Positions 17,981-27,835 are shown, counted from the stretch's first letter. The stretch: DNA of 64,000 bases from Lysobacteraceae bacterium NML93-0793 (GCA_002324875.1 NTJG01000014.1:31728-95727), one strand, 5' to 3'. Made by a program: numbers and translations. Notes: generated by a model from the sequence alone, not told the origin.

Positions 17981-18003
17981 ATGCGAAATGCATCTATTCG
18001 CAT
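17981..18003. promoter_or_regulatory. Palindromic operator candidate upstream of bfr
   Basis: A perfect inverted repeat, ATGCGAA (17981-17987) and TTCGCAT (17997-18003), with nine bases between, lies in the divergent yegD-bfr gap, 62 bases before the bfr start. It is AT-rich for this genome. It is not a good match to the classic Fur box, so the regulator is unknown. Confidence 0.4.
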
Positions 18004-18065
18004 CCGATCATCGTCATCGCCGTCCCGCTAGACTGCGCCCAGTCCACCGCTGCACGAGTGCCGTC

Positions 18066-18560
18066 ATGAAGGGTCATCCCGAAGTCGTCGATTACCTGAA
18101 GTTCCTGCTGCGCGGGGAGCTGGCGGCACGCGACCAGTATTTCATCCATTCGCGCCGCTACGAGGATCTGGGCCTGTATCAGCTCTACGCGCGCATCAAT
18201 CACGAGATGGAAGAGGAGACCCAGCACGCCGATGCGCTGCTGCGGCGCATCCTGTTTCTGGAAGGCGATCCCGACATGCGACCCGATGGCTTCGAGCCCG
18301 GGCGCACCGTCGAGGAGATGCTGCGCAAGGATCTCGATCTGGAATATCTGGTGCGAGACAACCTCGCCAAGGGCATCGCGCTGTGCGAGACCCACGGTGA
18401 TTACGTCACCCGCGACATTCTGGTGACCCAGCTGGCCGACACCGAGGAAGACCATACCCGTTGGCTGGAGAAACAGCTGCGGCTGATCCGGATGGTCGGT
18501 CTGGAGAACTACCAGCAGAGCCGCATGGGCGAGGCCGAGGGCACGCACGCCGGGGTGTGA
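18066..18560 (+). CDS. bfr: Bacterioferritin lacking the haem methionine
   Basis: Bacterioferritin stores iron in a 24-subunit shell. The 164-residue product begins [20 protein letters not shown] and keeps the ferroxidase ligands E18, E51, H54, a Glu at about 93-94, E127 and H130. The residue at 52, where haem-binding bacterioferritins have Met, is Thr (E51-T52-Q53-H54). This subunit is therefore probably unable to bind haem at the dimer interface, as in BfrA-type subunits of two-subunit systems. Start ATG 18066 is chosen by homology over an upstream in-frame ATG at 17988. Confidence 0.92.
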   Translation: MKGHPEVVDYLKFLLRGELAARDQYFIHSRRYEDLGLYQLYARINHEMEEETQHADALLRRILFLEGDPDMRPDGFEPGRTVEEMLRKDLDLEYLVRDNLAKGIALCETHGDYVTRDILVTQLADTEEDHTRWLEKQLRLIRMVGLENYQQSRMGEAEGTHAGV

Positions 18561-18589
18561 GGGCCGAATGCGCTCGAGCCAGTGACCAG

Positions 18590-18616
18590 GAACGCCCGCG
18601 CTTGCCGCGGGCGTTC
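18590..18616 (+). terminator. Probable terminator after bfr
   Basis: GAACGCCCGCG (18590-18600) pairs perfectly with CGCGGGCGTTC (18606-18616) across CTTGC. The tail (TGCTTCGGGTTTTC) is only moderately T-rich. Confidence 0.6.
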
Positions 18617-18736
18617 TGCTTCGGGTTTTCCCCGCAAGCCTGATCAGCGCCGCGTCTGAGTTGCGCAACCTCACTCAGCCGCCATCATCGTGCAAGCGGG
18701 GATCCCGTGACGTCAGATCATTGAAGCGCAAAGGCA

Positions 18737-18764
18737 CTGGGTTCCCGCGTTCGCGGCAATGACG
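18737..18764. repeat. Short dispersed repeat (GGGAAT-type palindrome)
   Basis: CTGGGTTCCCGCG, then TTCGCGGCAATGACG, forms a small imperfect palindrome. The same unit, as CTGGATTCCCG followed by GCGCGGGAATGACG, occurs in reverse orientation at 62986-63014. It lies in the 278-base bfr-tpm gap, which otherwise shows only the bfr terminator. Confidence 0.55.
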
Positions 18765-18838
18765 AGGTCAAGCGCCTCGGTCGGGACACGGCATGCGTCA
18801 GGCTCCGCCGGCAGGGGCAGGCGCGGGGTACTGCGCCC

Positions 18839-19498
18839 TCAGCCGCGCCGCTCCACCCGATACACCACTGTCGACAACGCGGTGACGCCTTCGGCCACGA
18901 AGCCCGGCTCGTTGGCGAGAATGTCGCGTCGCTCGATCTCGTCGATCCGCCAGTCCGTGTCGAGCCGTGCGTGCACCTCGTCGGCGTCGACCGAGAACGG
19001 CGGCCCGTCCTTCTGCGCCTGCGGATACTCCAGCGTCACCAGTAGCCCGCGGCACGCCGCCGGCAGCCGATGCCAGGCCGTTGCCGCGTAGACGCGCCGC
19101 AGATCGGGCGGCAGCGCGATCAGCGCCGCACGGTCGTAGACGGCCGCGCAGTCGGCGAGGACCGATGCATCGAGCGCGAACGCGTCGCCGACGATCAGTG
19201 TGTACGGGCCGGCTGCGTGGTGCGTACCCGCCGTCGTCGTATGCACCGCCGGCACCAGGCCGCGCTCGTCGAAGAACTGGCGCACGGCCAGCTCCGACAG
19301 CTCGACGCCGAGCACGCGGTGCCCCTGTTCGGCCAGCCACACCATGTCCAGCGACTTGCCGCTCAAGGGCACGAAGACCTGCGAGTCGGCCGGCAGATCG
19401 AGCGACGGCCAGTGCGTCACCAGCAGCGGCAGGGGCGCATCGCGGTGGAAGCCGATGCGGTGGCTGGACCAGCGCTCGTGCCAGAACTCCGGTTGCAC
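18839..19498 (-). CDS. tpm: Thiopurine S-methyltransferase
   Basis: This SAM-dependent methyltransferase acts on thiopurines and, in bacteria, on selenite and tellurite species. The 219-residue product starts MQPEFWHERWSSHRIGFHRD, the family N-terminus. It has the SAM-binding region VFVPLSGKSLDMVWLAEQGH and VLGVELSELAVRQFF, then VYDRAALIALPPDLR. Length is normal. It starts four bases after parC and is surely translated from the same transcript. The parC-tpm link has no obvious functional meaning. Confidence 0.93.
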   Translation of the reverse strand: MQPEFWHERWSSHRIGFHRDAPLPLLVTHWPSLDLPADSQVFVPLSGKSLDMVWLAEQGHRVLGVELSELAVRQFFDERGLVPAVHTTTAGTHHAAGPYTLIVGDAFALDASVLADCAAVYDRAALIALPPDLRRVYAATAWHRLPAACRGLLVTLEYPQAQKDGPPFSVDADEVHARLDTDWRIDEIERRDILANEPGFVAEGVTALSTVVYRVERRG

Positions 19499-19502
19499 GT
19501 GC

Positions 19503-21746
19503 CTACTCGACCGCCAGGCCGTCGACCTTCTGCCAGCCGCGCGGCAGCAGCCCGCCGCGCGAGGCGCGCGGCCCCAAGTAAGGCTCGAGGTCCTTGAACG
19601 CCAGCGTCATCGTGCGCGCGCCCGAGCGCACCAGCAGCGAGGCGCCGGGCGGCACGACGGTGACGGCGACCACCTGTTCGGTGCCACGCTTGGCCTTCGG
19701 AATCTCGATGATCTTGTTGCCTTTGCCCTTGTCGAGTTCGGGCAGTTCGGTCACCGGAAACGCCAGCAGGTGGCCGGCGCTGGTGACCACGACCAGACGG
19801 TCGGTCTCCACGTCGCGCACCGCAGCCGGCTGCAGCACATTCGAGCCCGGCGACAGCGACAGCATCGCCTTGCCCGCCTTCTGCCGGCCGGTGAGATTCT
19901 CGAACCGGGTGACGAAGCCGTAGCCGTGCGAGGACGCGACGACGAAGCGCATGTCCGCCTCGCCGGCCACCACGGCCTGGAACGATGCGCCGGCCGCCGG
20001 CGAGAAGCGTCCGGTCAGCGGCTCGCCGTTGCCACGCGCCGACGGCAGCGAGTGGGCCACGGTGGAATAGCTGCGGCCGTTGGAATCGAGGAAGGCCACC
20101 TGTTGCGTGCTGCGGCCGCGCGCGAACGCCAGCAGGCCATCGCCTTCGCGGTAGTTCATGCCGGCCGGGTCGACATCGTGGCCCTTGGCCGCGCGCACCC
20201 AGCCCTTTTCGCTGACGACGATGGTCACCGGCTCGCTCGGCACCAGGTCGCTCTCGTCGAGGGCCTGGGCGGCGCCGCGTGCGACCAGCGGCGAGCGGCG
20301 CGCGTCGCCGAACTTCTTCGCATCCGCCAGCAGTTCGTCCTTGATCAGCTTCTTGAGCTTGCTCTTGCTCTCGAGCGTGGCGATCAGGCGATCGCGCTCG
20401 CTTTCCAGTTCCGCCTGTTCGCCGCGGATCTTCATTTCCTCCAGCCGCGCGAGCTGGCGCAGGCGCGTTTCGAGGATGTAGTCGACCTGCTCGTCGCTGA
20501 GGCCGAAGCGCGCCTGCAGCACGCCGCGCGGCTCGTCCTCGGTGCGGATGATGCGGATCACCTCGTCGAGATTGAGGAAGGCGATCAGCAGCCCGTCGAG
20601 CAGGTGCAGCCGGCGCTCCACCCGGTCCAGGCGATGGGTGAGGCGGCGGGTGACGGTGGTGGTGCGGAACTGCAGCCATTCCGACAGCAGCAGCTTGAGG
20701 TTCTTGACCTGCGGCCGGCCGTCGAGCCCGATGACGTTGAGATTGACCCGGTAGCTCTTTTCCAGATCCGTGGTCGCGAACAGGTGGCCCATCAGCTGGT
20801 CGGCGTCGACGCGGTTGGAGCGCGGAATCAGCACCACGCGCACCGGATTGGCGTGATCGGACTCGTCGCGGATGTCCTCCAGCCACGGCAGCTTCTTGGC
20901 GCGCATCTGCGCCGCGATCTGCTCGATCACCTTGCTCGGGCTGACCTGGTGCGGCAGCGCGGTGATGACGATGTTGGCGTGTTCCTTCACGAACGTCGCG
21001 CGCGCGCGCACGCTCCCGTGGCCGGTCTCGTACATGTTCAGCAGATCGCCGGCGGGCGTGATGATCTCGGCGCTGGTCGGGTAATCGGGACCGCGCACGT
21101 GTTCGCACAGGTCGCGCACGGTGGCGTCGGGATCGTCGAGCAGGCGCACGCAGGCACTGACGATCTCGCCGACGTTGTGCGGCGGCACGTCGGTGGCCAT
21201 GCCGACCGCGATGCCGGTGGTGCCGTTGAGCAGCAGATGCGGCAGACGCGCCGGCAGCCACGAAGGCTCCTGCAGCGTGCCGTCGAAGTTGTCGGTCCAG
21301 TCGACGGTGCCGTGGCCGAGTTCCGACAGCAGCACTTCGGCCAGCGGGGTCATCTTCGATTCGGTGTAGCGCATCGCCGCGAAGGATTTCGGGTCGTCGC
21401 TGGAGCCGAAGTTGCCCTGGCCGTCGATCAGCGGATACCGGTACGAGAACGGCTGCGCCATCAGCACCAGCGCCTCGTAGCACGCGCTGTCACCGTGCGG
21501 GTGGTATTTGCCGATCACATCACCCACGGTGCGTGCGGACTTCTTGGGCTTGGCGCTCGCGCCCAGGCCCAGTTCGCTCATCGCGTAGATGATGCGCCGC
21601 TGCACCGGCTTGAGCCCGTCGCCGATGAAGGGCAGGGCGCGGTCCAGCACCACGTACATCGAATAGTCGAGGTAGGCGCGCTCGGTGAACTCGCGCAGCG
21701 GCAATTGCTCGAAACCATGGAACGGGGTGCGGACGGACTCGGTCAT
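19503..21746 (-). CDS. parC: DNA topoisomerase IV subunit A
   Basis: ParC is the DNA-cleaving subunit of topoisomerase IV and decatenates replicated chromosomes with ParE. The 747-residue product has the breakage-reunion domain with catalytic Tyr127 ([10 protein letters not shown]) and a quinolone-resistance region [17 protein letters not shown]. Ser87 and Glu91 there correspond to the wild-type E. coli S80 and E84, so no target-site resistance change is visible. C-terminal beta-pinwheel repeats follow. It is downstream of the broken S41 peptidase gene (30 bases) and upstream of tpm. Confidence 0.96.
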   Translation of the reverse strand: MTESVRTPFHGFEQLPLREFTERAYLDYSMYVVLDRALPFIGDGLKPVQRRIIYAMSELGLGASAKPKKSARTVGDVIGKYHPHGDSACYEALVLMAQPFSYRYPLIDGQGNFGSSDDPKSFAAMRYTESKMTPLAEVLLSELGHGTVDWTDNFDGTLQEPSWLPARLPHLLLNGTTGIAVGMATDVPPHNVGEIVSACVRLLDDPDATVRDLCEHVRGPDYPTSAEIITPAGDLLNMYETGHGSVRARATFVKEHANIVITALPHQVSPSKVIEQIAAQMRAKKLPWLEDIRDESDHANPVRVVLIPRSNRVDADQLMGHLFATTDLEKSYRVNLNVIGLDGRPQVKNLKLLLSEWLQFRTTTVTRRLTHRLDRVERRLHLLDGLLIAFLNLDEVIRIIRTEDEPRGVLQARFGLSDEQVDYILETRLRQLARLEEMKIRGEQAELESERDRLIATLESKSKLKKLIKDELLADAKKFGDARRSPLVARGAAQALDESDLVPSEPVTIVVSEKGWVRAAKGHDVDPAGMNYREGDGLLAFARGRSTQQVAFLDSNGRSYSTVAHSLPSARGNGEPLTGRFSPAAGASFQAVVAGEADMRFVVASSHGYGFVTRFENLTGRQKAGKAMLSLSPGSNVLQPAAVRDVETDRLVVVTSAGHLLAFPVTELPELDKGKGNKIIEIPKAKRGTEQVVAVTVVPPGASLLVRSGARTMTLAFKDLEPYLGPRASRGGLLPRGWQKVDGLAVE

Positions 21747-21776
21747 CGGGACAGCATCTACGGCGGAAGCGGAATT

Positions 21777-23256
21777 TTAGCGGTTGCCGGTCTCGCGCGC
21801 TGCGTCGGCAAGGGCGGCGGTCCAGGCCGACAGCGCCGCCTCGTCGGCGAAATCGCCGGTCCAGACATGCGCCGGCCGGTAGGGCTGGTTGTGGCCGCGG
21901 CTGCGGCCGCGATAGACCTTCATCGGAATCGAGACGGTGGCCAGGCCGCTGGGCAGCGGCTGCTGGCGGATGTCCATGTACACCGTGTCGGCCGAGGTCT
22001 CGCCGCCCACATGGATCGCGCCGAGCGGCAGCCACAGGTCCAGCGCATCCAGGCAGGCCGAGGCGCAGCCCGCATCGGCCAGCACGTGAACGGGGACGCC
22101 GGCGCCGAGGGCACGCGGGCGTGGATCGCCGGGCGGCGCGGGCGCGTCGGCATCGACCGGGTGCCGCCACAGCGCTTCGCCGCGGGCGAGCGCTGCGGCC
22201 ATGCCGCGATCGATCACGTCCACCCAGTGCAGCACCTCGGCATCCGGCTGCGGCTGGGCCCGGAGCATCGCGCCGAATTCGCGGATCGCCGCGAGGTTGG
22301 CCGCGTCCACGCGCCAGTCGACCCGGCTTTCGGGCGGCGGCAGCGCGGCGAGCGCGTCATCGCCCCAGAGCCGGCGCGCGATCTCGCGGCTCCAGTGCGA
22401 GGAACCGCCGCCGTTGCCGCGCAGGTCGAGCACCACGTGCCGCGCCGCGCCCACTCGCACGGTCATCGAGGGCGGCCAGCAGCGCGTTCAGCGCGTCGGC
22501 GTCTTCGTCCGCATCGAAGCTGCCGGCCGCGATCCACAACTGGCCAGGCCGCGGCGTGCGCACGCCGGTGGCGGTGTCGTGCAGCGCCCGCGTGGAGGCC
22601 AGATGCCGCGCCAGCGCATCGCCCTCGATCGGCTGCCAGTCCAGCGCGATGTCGAGCTCGCGTCCGTGGTGTGTGAACCGGCAGCGCGTCGGCGGCGGCG
22701 CCCAGGGGTCGCCCGCGTCCAGGAACAGGCGGCCGGCATGGGTGACCCGCTGCGCATCGAGCGTCCAGCGCCCGCGGACGCGACCGACGTGCTGCGCGGC
22801 CAGGGCCTCGGCGTCGACCCCGTCACAGGCCACCAGGCGGGCGTCGAGGGGCGGCAGGCCGGGCGCCTCCAGCCGCGTCGCCACCACGTGCCCCGCGCTG
22901 GACCAGCGGGTGAGAAAACCGGGCCACCGCGCCGGCAGATCGGGCGCCGCGTCGTCGCTCGACAGCTGCACGTGGCCGTCGTCGAAGCCCGCCTGGAATT
23001 CCCGCAGTGCCCACCAGTACCCGGCGAACCCGTCCACTGCGTCGGCGCGCGCCAGCACCCGGGCGAGGCCGGCATCGAGCTGCGCGGCGAACTGCGGATT
23101 CTCCGGATCCACCGGGCCCGGGTGGCTGGCCTGCAGCGCGCCGTGGAACGCGGCGGCATCCGTGCGCAGGCGGGCCGCCCAGTCCTCCGCAGCGGCGCCC
23201 GGCGGCAGCAGGCAGGCCGCGACGAGCGCGGCGGTGAGCAGAGGGGTGCGGTTCAT
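21777..23256 (-). pseudogene. S41 family peptidase, frameshifted
   Basis: Two overlapping frames together encode one secreted S41 (C-terminal processing protease-like) peptidase of about 490 residues. The upstream frame starts at 23256 with the signal peptide MNRTPLLTAALVAACLLPPG and runs in coding style to about DADALNALLAALDD near 22465. The downstream frame takes over at about 22466 with HVVLDLRGNGGGSSHW, the S41 motif, and ADAGCASACLDALD around the likely nucleophile, ending at 21777. The frames differ by +1, meaning one extra or two lost bases between about 22430 and 22470. No homopolymer run suggests slippage. A sequencing error or a recent mutation are the main alternatives. Confidence 0.75.
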
Positions 23257-23349
23257 GGCGGGGCTCCGGACGAGTCGCCCACATTCCACCGTGGCGGGCC
23301 TGGGGGGGCACGTGGCAGGAGTCACGGCCGGCGGCGCTATCATGCCGCC

Positions 23350-24114
23350 ATGCAGACCAAGCCTCCGCTGCGGTCCACGCCGTCCGCGCCGGTCGCCCGA
23401 CCGGGCGCCACAGGCGCGCGACGGCTGCCGCACTCGGGCTGCGACGGCTGTCTGTCGCGGCACCTCGCCGTGTGCGCGGCGCTTCCGGCCTCCGAGACCC
23501 ACGCACTGGAAGAGGCCGCGGGCGAGCTGGCACTGGCGGCCGGCACCACGCTGGCCCACGAGGGCGGGCCCCGCCGCGACGTCTACACCGTGACCCGCGG
23601 CATGCTGCGCCGCGTGCGCCTGCTGGCCGACGGGCGACGCCTGGTGGCGGGGTTTCTGATGCCGGGCGATTTCATTGGCTTCAGTGGCGCGGCCCAGTAC
23701 CGGCACACGATCGAGGCGATCACCGACAGCGTGGTCTGCGTGTTTCCGATGCCGGCCATGCGTCGGCTGTGCGAGCGCTTTCCCGAACTCGAATCCGGAA
23801 TGCTGGCCCAGGCCTGTGACGAGCTCGACGCCACCCGCGCCAGCCTGATGCTGCTCGCACGCATGGGACCGGCCGAGCGCCTGGCCGGCTTTCTGCTGGA
23901 CCTGGCCGAGCGCCAGCGCCTGCGCGGCGGGGTGGCGCAGCACGTCGATCTGCCGATGACCCGGGCCGACATCGCCGATCACCTGGGCCTGACCATCGAA
24001 ACCGTCAGCCGCAGCTTCACCCGGCTGCGCCAGGACGGCGCCATCGCATTCACGGATCCGCGCGCGATCGATCTGGTCGACCTGCCGGCCCTGCGCCGCG
24101 CCGCCGGGCTGTAG
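23350..24114 (+). CDS. FNR/ANR-type oxygen-sensing Crp-family regulator
   Basis: This is a transcription factor with an N-terminal cysteine cluster, a cNMP-like beta-barrel and a C-terminal helix-turn-helix. In the 254-residue product the cysteines C31-x2-C34-x7-C42 and C130 (DSVVCVFP) match the four [4Fe-4S] ligands of FNR proteins in the C-x2-C-x7-C spacing of FnrN/FnrL-type members. The recognition helix carries E217, S220 and R221 (ETVSRSF), the residues that read TTGAT-N4-ATCAA. Exactly such a site lies before the downstream cydA. Start ATG 23350 is the first codon giving this N-terminus. Confidence 0.9.
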   Translation: MQTKPPLRSTPSAPVARPGATGARRLPHSGCDGCLSRHLAVCAALPASETHALEEAAGELALAAGTTLAHEGGPRRDVYTVTRGMLRRVRLLADGRRLVAGFLMPGDFIGFSGAAQYRHTIEAITDSVVCVFPMPAMRRLCERFPELESGMLAQACDELDATRASLMLLARMGPAERLAGFLLDLAERQRLRGGVAQHVDLPMTRADIADHLGLTIETVSRSFTRLRQDGAIAFTDPRAIDLVDLPALRRAAGL

Positions 24115-24308
24115 CGCGAGGCGCTCCAGCGCGAGAGATACCGCGCGCGGCGTCGGTCCGCATCCTGCGGTCCGTTCCCCCCGACGCCCCTCGTCGTCGG
24201 CCCGGTGGCCCGTTCCGGCGGATCGCCGCACCGTCGACCGCCGTGGAGCGGTCGACCGGCGCCGCGCGCGGCAGGCCTGTGTTGTCTCACCTCCGGCCCC
24301 GGCGCGCA

Positions 24309-24322
24309 TTGATCCTGATCAA
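24309..24322. promoter_or_regulatory. FNR box upstream of cydABX
   Basis: TTGATCCTGATCAA is a perfect match to TTGAT-N4-ATCAA, and the symmetry extends to CATTGAT-CCTG-ATCAATG. It is centred about 64 bases before the cydA start and about 200 bases after the FNR-type gene. The 265-base gap shows nothing else I can name. Confidence 0.88.
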
Positions 24323-24379
24323 TGCGGCGGTCGCGCCGCGGGACGAGCATCTGCGCATGCCCCGTTCCGGTTGAAGACC

Positions 24380-26005
24380 ATGATCGACATGACCGTCGTC
24401 GAACTGTCCCGCCTGCAGTTCGCCCTCACCGCGATGTACCACTTCCTGTTCGTCCCGCTGACGCTGGGCTTGTCGCTGATGATGGCGATCATGGAGAGCG
24501 TCTACGTCATGACCGGCCGCGATATCTGGCGGCGGATGACGCTGTTCTGGGGCGTGCTGTTCGGCATCAACTTCGCGATGGGCGTCGCGACCGGCATCGT
24601 CATGGAATTCCAGTTCGGCATGAACTGGGCCTACTACAGCCACTACGTCGGCGACATCTTCGGCGCGCCGCTGGCGATCGAGGGGCTGATGGCGTTCTTC
24701 CTCGAGGCCACCTTCATCGGCCTGTTCTTCTTCGGCTGGAAGCGCCTGTCGCGACTGCAGCACCTAATGATCACCTGGCTGGTCGCGCTGGGCGCGAACT
24801 TCTCCGCGCTGTGGATCCTGGTCGCCAACGGCTGGATGCAGAACCCGGTGGGCGCGGTGTTCAATCCCGACACGATGCGCATGGAGATCGTCGATTTCAT
24901 GGCGGTGATCTTCAATCCGGTCGCCCAGGCCAAGTTCGTGCACACGGTCTCGGCGGGCTACGTCACCGGTGCGATCTTCGTGATGTCGATCAGCGCCTTG
25001 TACCTGCTGCGCGGCAAGCATCGCGACATCGCCCGACGCTCGATCGCGGTCGCCGCGAGCTTCGGCCTGGCGTCTGCGCTGAGCGTGGTGGTGCTGGGCG
25101 ACGAGAGCGGCTACGCGGCCACCGAGCACCAGAAGATGAAGCTCGCCGCGATCGAGGCGATGTGGCACACCGAGCCGGCGCCGGCCGGGTTCACCGTGAT
25201 CGGCCTGCCGGACCAGGCCACGCAGTCCAACCGCTTCGAGGTCAAGATCCCGTGGCTGATGGGCCTGATCGCCACGCGTTCGATCGACGGCGAGATCCCC
25301 GGCATCCTCGATCTGGTCGAGCGCGCCGAGCACCGCATCCGCGGCGGCCAGCTGGCCTACGCGGCGCTGGAGCGCCTGCGCGAGGATCGCACCGACGTGG
25401 CCGCACGTGCCGCCTTCGACCAGCACTGGGCCGATCTCGGCCACGGCCTGCTGCTCAAGCGCTACCGCGACGACATCGTCAACGCCAGCGAACAGGAGAT
25501 CTCGCAGGCCGCGCTCGACACCGTGCCGCGCGTGGCGCCGCTGTTCTGGACGTTCCGCATCATGGCCGGCATCGGCTTCTATCTGATCGCGTTCTTCGCG
25601 GTCGCCTTCTGGCTGGTCTCGCGCGACCGCATCGAGCACAGCCGGCGCTTCCTGTGGGCGGCGCTGCTCAGCCTGCCGCTGCCGTGGATCGCGATCGAAT
25701 GCGGCTGGTTCGTCGCCGAGTACGGCCGGCAGCCGTGGGCGGTGGAGGGCGTGCTGCCGACGTTCTATGCCGCGTCGGGCATCGCGCTCAAGGACATCCT
25801 GATCTCGCTGGCCGGCTTCGTGATCATCTACACGGGCCTGGCGATCGTCGCCGCGAAGCTGATGGTCAACGCGATCCGCAAGGGGCCCGACGTGCTCGCG
25901 CCGCCGGCCCACGACGAGGCGCCGGCCGCGATCGACGACACCGTGCCCGACATCGATCGCCTCGGTCTCGACGCGCTCGACCCGGCGCCGGCCGGCCGCG
26001 CCTGA
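24380..26005 (+). CDS. cydA: Cytochrome bd ubiquinol oxidase subunit I
   Basis: CydA carries the haems b558, b595 and d and the quinol site of the high-affinity terminal oxidase of the inner membrane. The 541-residue product begins [24 protein letters not shown]; the His in MYHFLF and that in FVHTVSAGY are the haem ligands, and GRQPW lies in the conserved late segment. ATG 24380 is chosen; TTG 24371 and ATG 24389 are also in frame. It is first in cydABX and preceded by an FNR box, so low oxygen probably induces it. Confidence 0.96.
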   Translation: MIDMTVVELSRLQFALTAMYHFLFVPLTLGLSLMMAIMESVYVMTGRDIWRRMTLFWGVLFGINFAMGVATGIVMEFQFGMNWAYYSHYVGDIFGAPLAIEGLMAFFLEATFIGLFFFGWKRLSRLQHLMITWLVALGANFSALWILVANGWMQNPVGAVFNPDTMRMEIVDFMAVIFNPVAQAKFVHTVSAGYVTGAIFVMSISALYLLRGKHRDIARRSIAVAASFGLASALSVVVLGDESGYAATEHQKMKLAAIEAMWHTEPAPAGFTVIGLPDQATQSNRFEVKIPWLMGLIATRSIDGEIPGILDLVERAEHRIRGGQLAYAALERLREDRTDVAARAAFDQHWADLGHGLLLKRYRDDIVNASEQEISQAALDTVPRVAPLFWTFRIMAGIGFYLIAFFAVAFWLVSRDRIEHSRRFLWAALLSLPLPWIAIECGWFVAEYGRQPWAVEGVLPTFYAASGIALKDILISLAGFVIIYTGLAIVAAKLMVNAIRKGPDVLAPPAHDEAPAAIDDTVPDIDRLGLDALDPAPAGRA

Positions 26006-26036
26006 CCCACGCCCACGACGCACGAGGACGACTTCA

Positions 26037-27185
26037 ATGGACTTCATTCCGCTCGACTACGCGACGCTGCGGCTGATCTGGTGGCTGCTGCTGGGCGTGC
26101 TGCTGATCGGCTTCGCGGTGATGGACGGCTTCGACCTCGGGGTCGGCGCGCTGTTGCCCTTCGTCGCCCGCACCGACGCCGAACGCCGCGTGGTGGTGAA
26201 CACCATCGGCCCGGTGTGGGAGGGCAACCAGGTCTGGTTGATCCTCGGCGGCGGCGCGATCTTCGCGGCGTTTCCACCGCTGTACGCGGTGAGTTTCTCC
26301 GGCTTCTATCTGGCGATGTTCGTGATCCTGTTCGCCCTGATCCTGCGGCCGGTGGGCTTCAAGTTCCGCGGCAAGGTCGAACACACCCGCTGGAAGCAGA
26401 CCTGGGACTGGGCGCTGTTCATCGGTGGCGCGGTGCCGGCACTGATCTTCGGCGTCGCGGTCGGCAACGTGCTGCTCGGTGTGCCGTTCCACTTCACGCC
26501 GGAGTTGCGCCCGGTCTACACCGGCGGCTTCTTCGGCCTGCTCACGCCGTTCGCCCTGCTGGCCGGGCTGGTGAGCCTGAGCCTGCTGGTCGCGCACGGC
26601 GCGGCGATGCTGGTGCTCAAGACCCGCGGCGCGATCGCCGACCGCGCCGCCCGCTACGGCAGCGTCGCGGCGCTGCTGGGCGCGGTGCTGTTCGCGCTGG
26701 CGGGCGTGTGGATCGCGAACGGGATCACGGGGTTCCGCGTCGAGTCGGTGATCGACGGCGCGTTCGCATCCAATCCGCTGCACAAGACCGTCGGCACCGG
26801 GCCGGGCCTGTGGATGGCGAACTACCAGGCGATGCCGTGGACGATCGCCGCGCCGGCGCTCGGCATCGTCGGCGCGCTGGCGGCCGCCGCGCTGCTGCGC
26901 ATGCGCCGGGGTGGCCAGGCGCTGCTGGCCTGCGGGGGTTCGATCGCGGGCGTGATCCTGACCGTCGGCTTCGCACTGTTCCCGTTCCTGCTGCCGTCCT
27001 CGACGATGCCGGGCGCCAGCCTGACGCTGTGGGATGCCTCGAGCAGCCAGCTGACGCTGTGGATCATGCTGCTGGCGACGGTGGTGTTCCTGCCGTTGAT
27101 CCTGCTCTACACCGCGTGGGTCTATCGCGTGCTGCGTGGCCCGGTCACCGACGCCAGCGTCGCCGACACCCCCAACGCCTACTGA
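26037..27185 (+). CDS. cydB: Cytochrome bd ubiquinol oxidase subunit II
   Basis: CydB is the structural partner of CydA. The 382-residue product has the N-terminal signature [20 protein letters not shown] followed by [11 protein letters not shown], the [20 protein letters not shown] segment, and about eight to nine membrane helices. It starts 31 bases after cydA. Length and motifs are normal. Confidence 0.96.
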   Translation: MDFIPLDYATLRLIWWLLLGVLLIGFAVMDGFDLGVGALLPFVARTDAERRVVVNTIGPVWEGNQVWLILGGGAIFAAFPPLYAVSFSGFYLAMFVILFALILRPVGFKFRGKVEHTRWKQTWDWALFIGGAVPALIFGVAVGNVLLGVPFHFTPELRPVYTGGFFGLLTPFALLAGLVSLSLLVAHGAAMLVLKTRGAIADRAARYGSVAALLGAVLFALAGVWIANGITGFRVESVIDGAFASNPLHKTVGTGPGLWMANYQAMPWTIAAPALGIVGALAAAALLRMRRGGQALLACGGSIAGVILTVGFALFPFLLPSSTMPGASLTLWDASSSQLTLWIMLLATVVFLPLILLYTAWVYRVLRGPVTDASVADTPNAY

Positions 27186-27224
27186 CATCGCGCGGGCGCT
27201 GCGCCCGCGCAAGGAGACGACACC

Positions 27225-27335
27225 ATGTGGTACTTCGCCTGGATTCTCGGCATCGGCCTCGCCGCGAGTTTCGCCATCCTCAACGGCATGTGGTTCGAGG
27301 TACGCGAGCAGCGCCGGCGCGATCGCGACGCCTGA
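27225..27335 (+). CDS. cydX: Cytochrome bd small subunit CydX
   Basis: This 36-codon gene begins MWYFAWILGIGLAASFAILN and has one membrane helix and a basic tail (EQRRRDRD). The MWYFAWILG start and the NGMW segment are hallmarks of CydX/YbgT, which stabilises the haem core of CydAB. AAGGAGA at 27211-27217 is a strong ribosome-binding site. It lies 39 bases after cydB, with a GC-rich hairpin in the gap. Confidence 0.94.
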   Translation: MWYFAWILGIGLAASFAILNGMWFEVREQRRRDRDA

Positions 27336-27375
27336 TGCGCCGGCGTGTCCGCGCACGCGATGCGCGGATCCCGGT

Positions 27376-27408
27376 CGCGGCCCCGGCATCGATCACGCCG
27401 GGGCCGCG
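27376..27408 (+). terminator. Strong hairpin after cydX, possible terminator
   Basis: CGCGGCCCCGGC (27376-27387) pairs perfectly with GCCGGGGCCGCG (27397-27408). No T-tract follows, so it may act as a 3' stability element or a Rho-aided terminator for cydABX. Confidence 0.4.
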
Positions 27409-27450
27409 GTCTGTGCGTGACACTGCCGGCTCCTCCGACGGAGCCGCGCC

Positions 27451-27672
27451 ATGCGACGCGACGATCACGCCCCGCACGCCGCCGACACCACGCGCGGCCC
27501 GCTCGAAACGACACGCACACCCGACACGGCCAAGGTGCCGGGCGAATCGGCGGAAAAACGCGACCAGGAACAGCGCAACGATCCGGAATCGATGCCCGGT
27601 GCACGCGAGGGCAATCCCGCGCGTCGCAGCGGCGATGGCCCGCCGGGCAATTCGGGCAACCGCGAGCGCTGA
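27451..27672 (+). CDS. Small hydrophilic hypothetical protein
   Basis: This 73-codon frame has GGAG at 27440-27443, seven bases before ATG. The product is very rich in Arg, Glu, Asp, Pro and Gly, with no hydrophobic core, and contains ESAEKRDQEQRNDPESMPGA. It would be intrinsically disordered. I do not recognise a family. The ribosome-binding site supports a real gene, but high GC makes chance frames of this size possible. Confidence 0.4.
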   Translation: MRRDDHAPHAADTTRGPLETTRTPDTAKVPGESAEKRDQEQRNDPESMPGAREGNPARRSGDGPPGNSGNRER

Positions 27673-27811
27673 GCCCGCGTCGCCGCGCGCGCATCGCGGC
27701 GTATTCGCCGTGCCGACCGTGCGAGCCGCCGGCGCCCAGGGCGCCCGTCACGTGCTTCAGCGGTCGTGTACCGGGGCGTCCCGGCGCACGCCGCACCCGG
27801 ACGCCGGGCAC

Positions 27812-27835
27812 AAAAAAACCCGCGATTGCGGGTTT
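27812..27835 (-). terminator. Intrinsic terminator of tRNA-Leu copy 1
   Basis: On the minus strand AAACCCGC pairs with GCGGGTTT (positions 27828-27835 and 27816-27823) around a four-base loop and leads into a run of seven T. It starts 33 bases after the tRNA 3' end. Confidence 0.9.

Noticed and set aside
17981..18003. Fur box upstream of bfr
   Set aside because: The palindrome is ATGCGAA-N9-TTCGCAT, which shares too few positions with GATAATGATAATCATTATC to be named as Fur; kept only as an unassigned operator.
21777..22466. Two separate overlapping genes instead of one broken S41 peptidase
   Set aside because: The rear frame lacks any signal peptide or ribosome-binding site, and the S41 domain needs both halves; a frameshift explains the arrangement better.
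19200..22676. Open frame of over 1100 codons antisense to parC
   Set aside because: Composition is Arg/Gln/His-rich with no known motif, and it runs across parC and the S41 gene.
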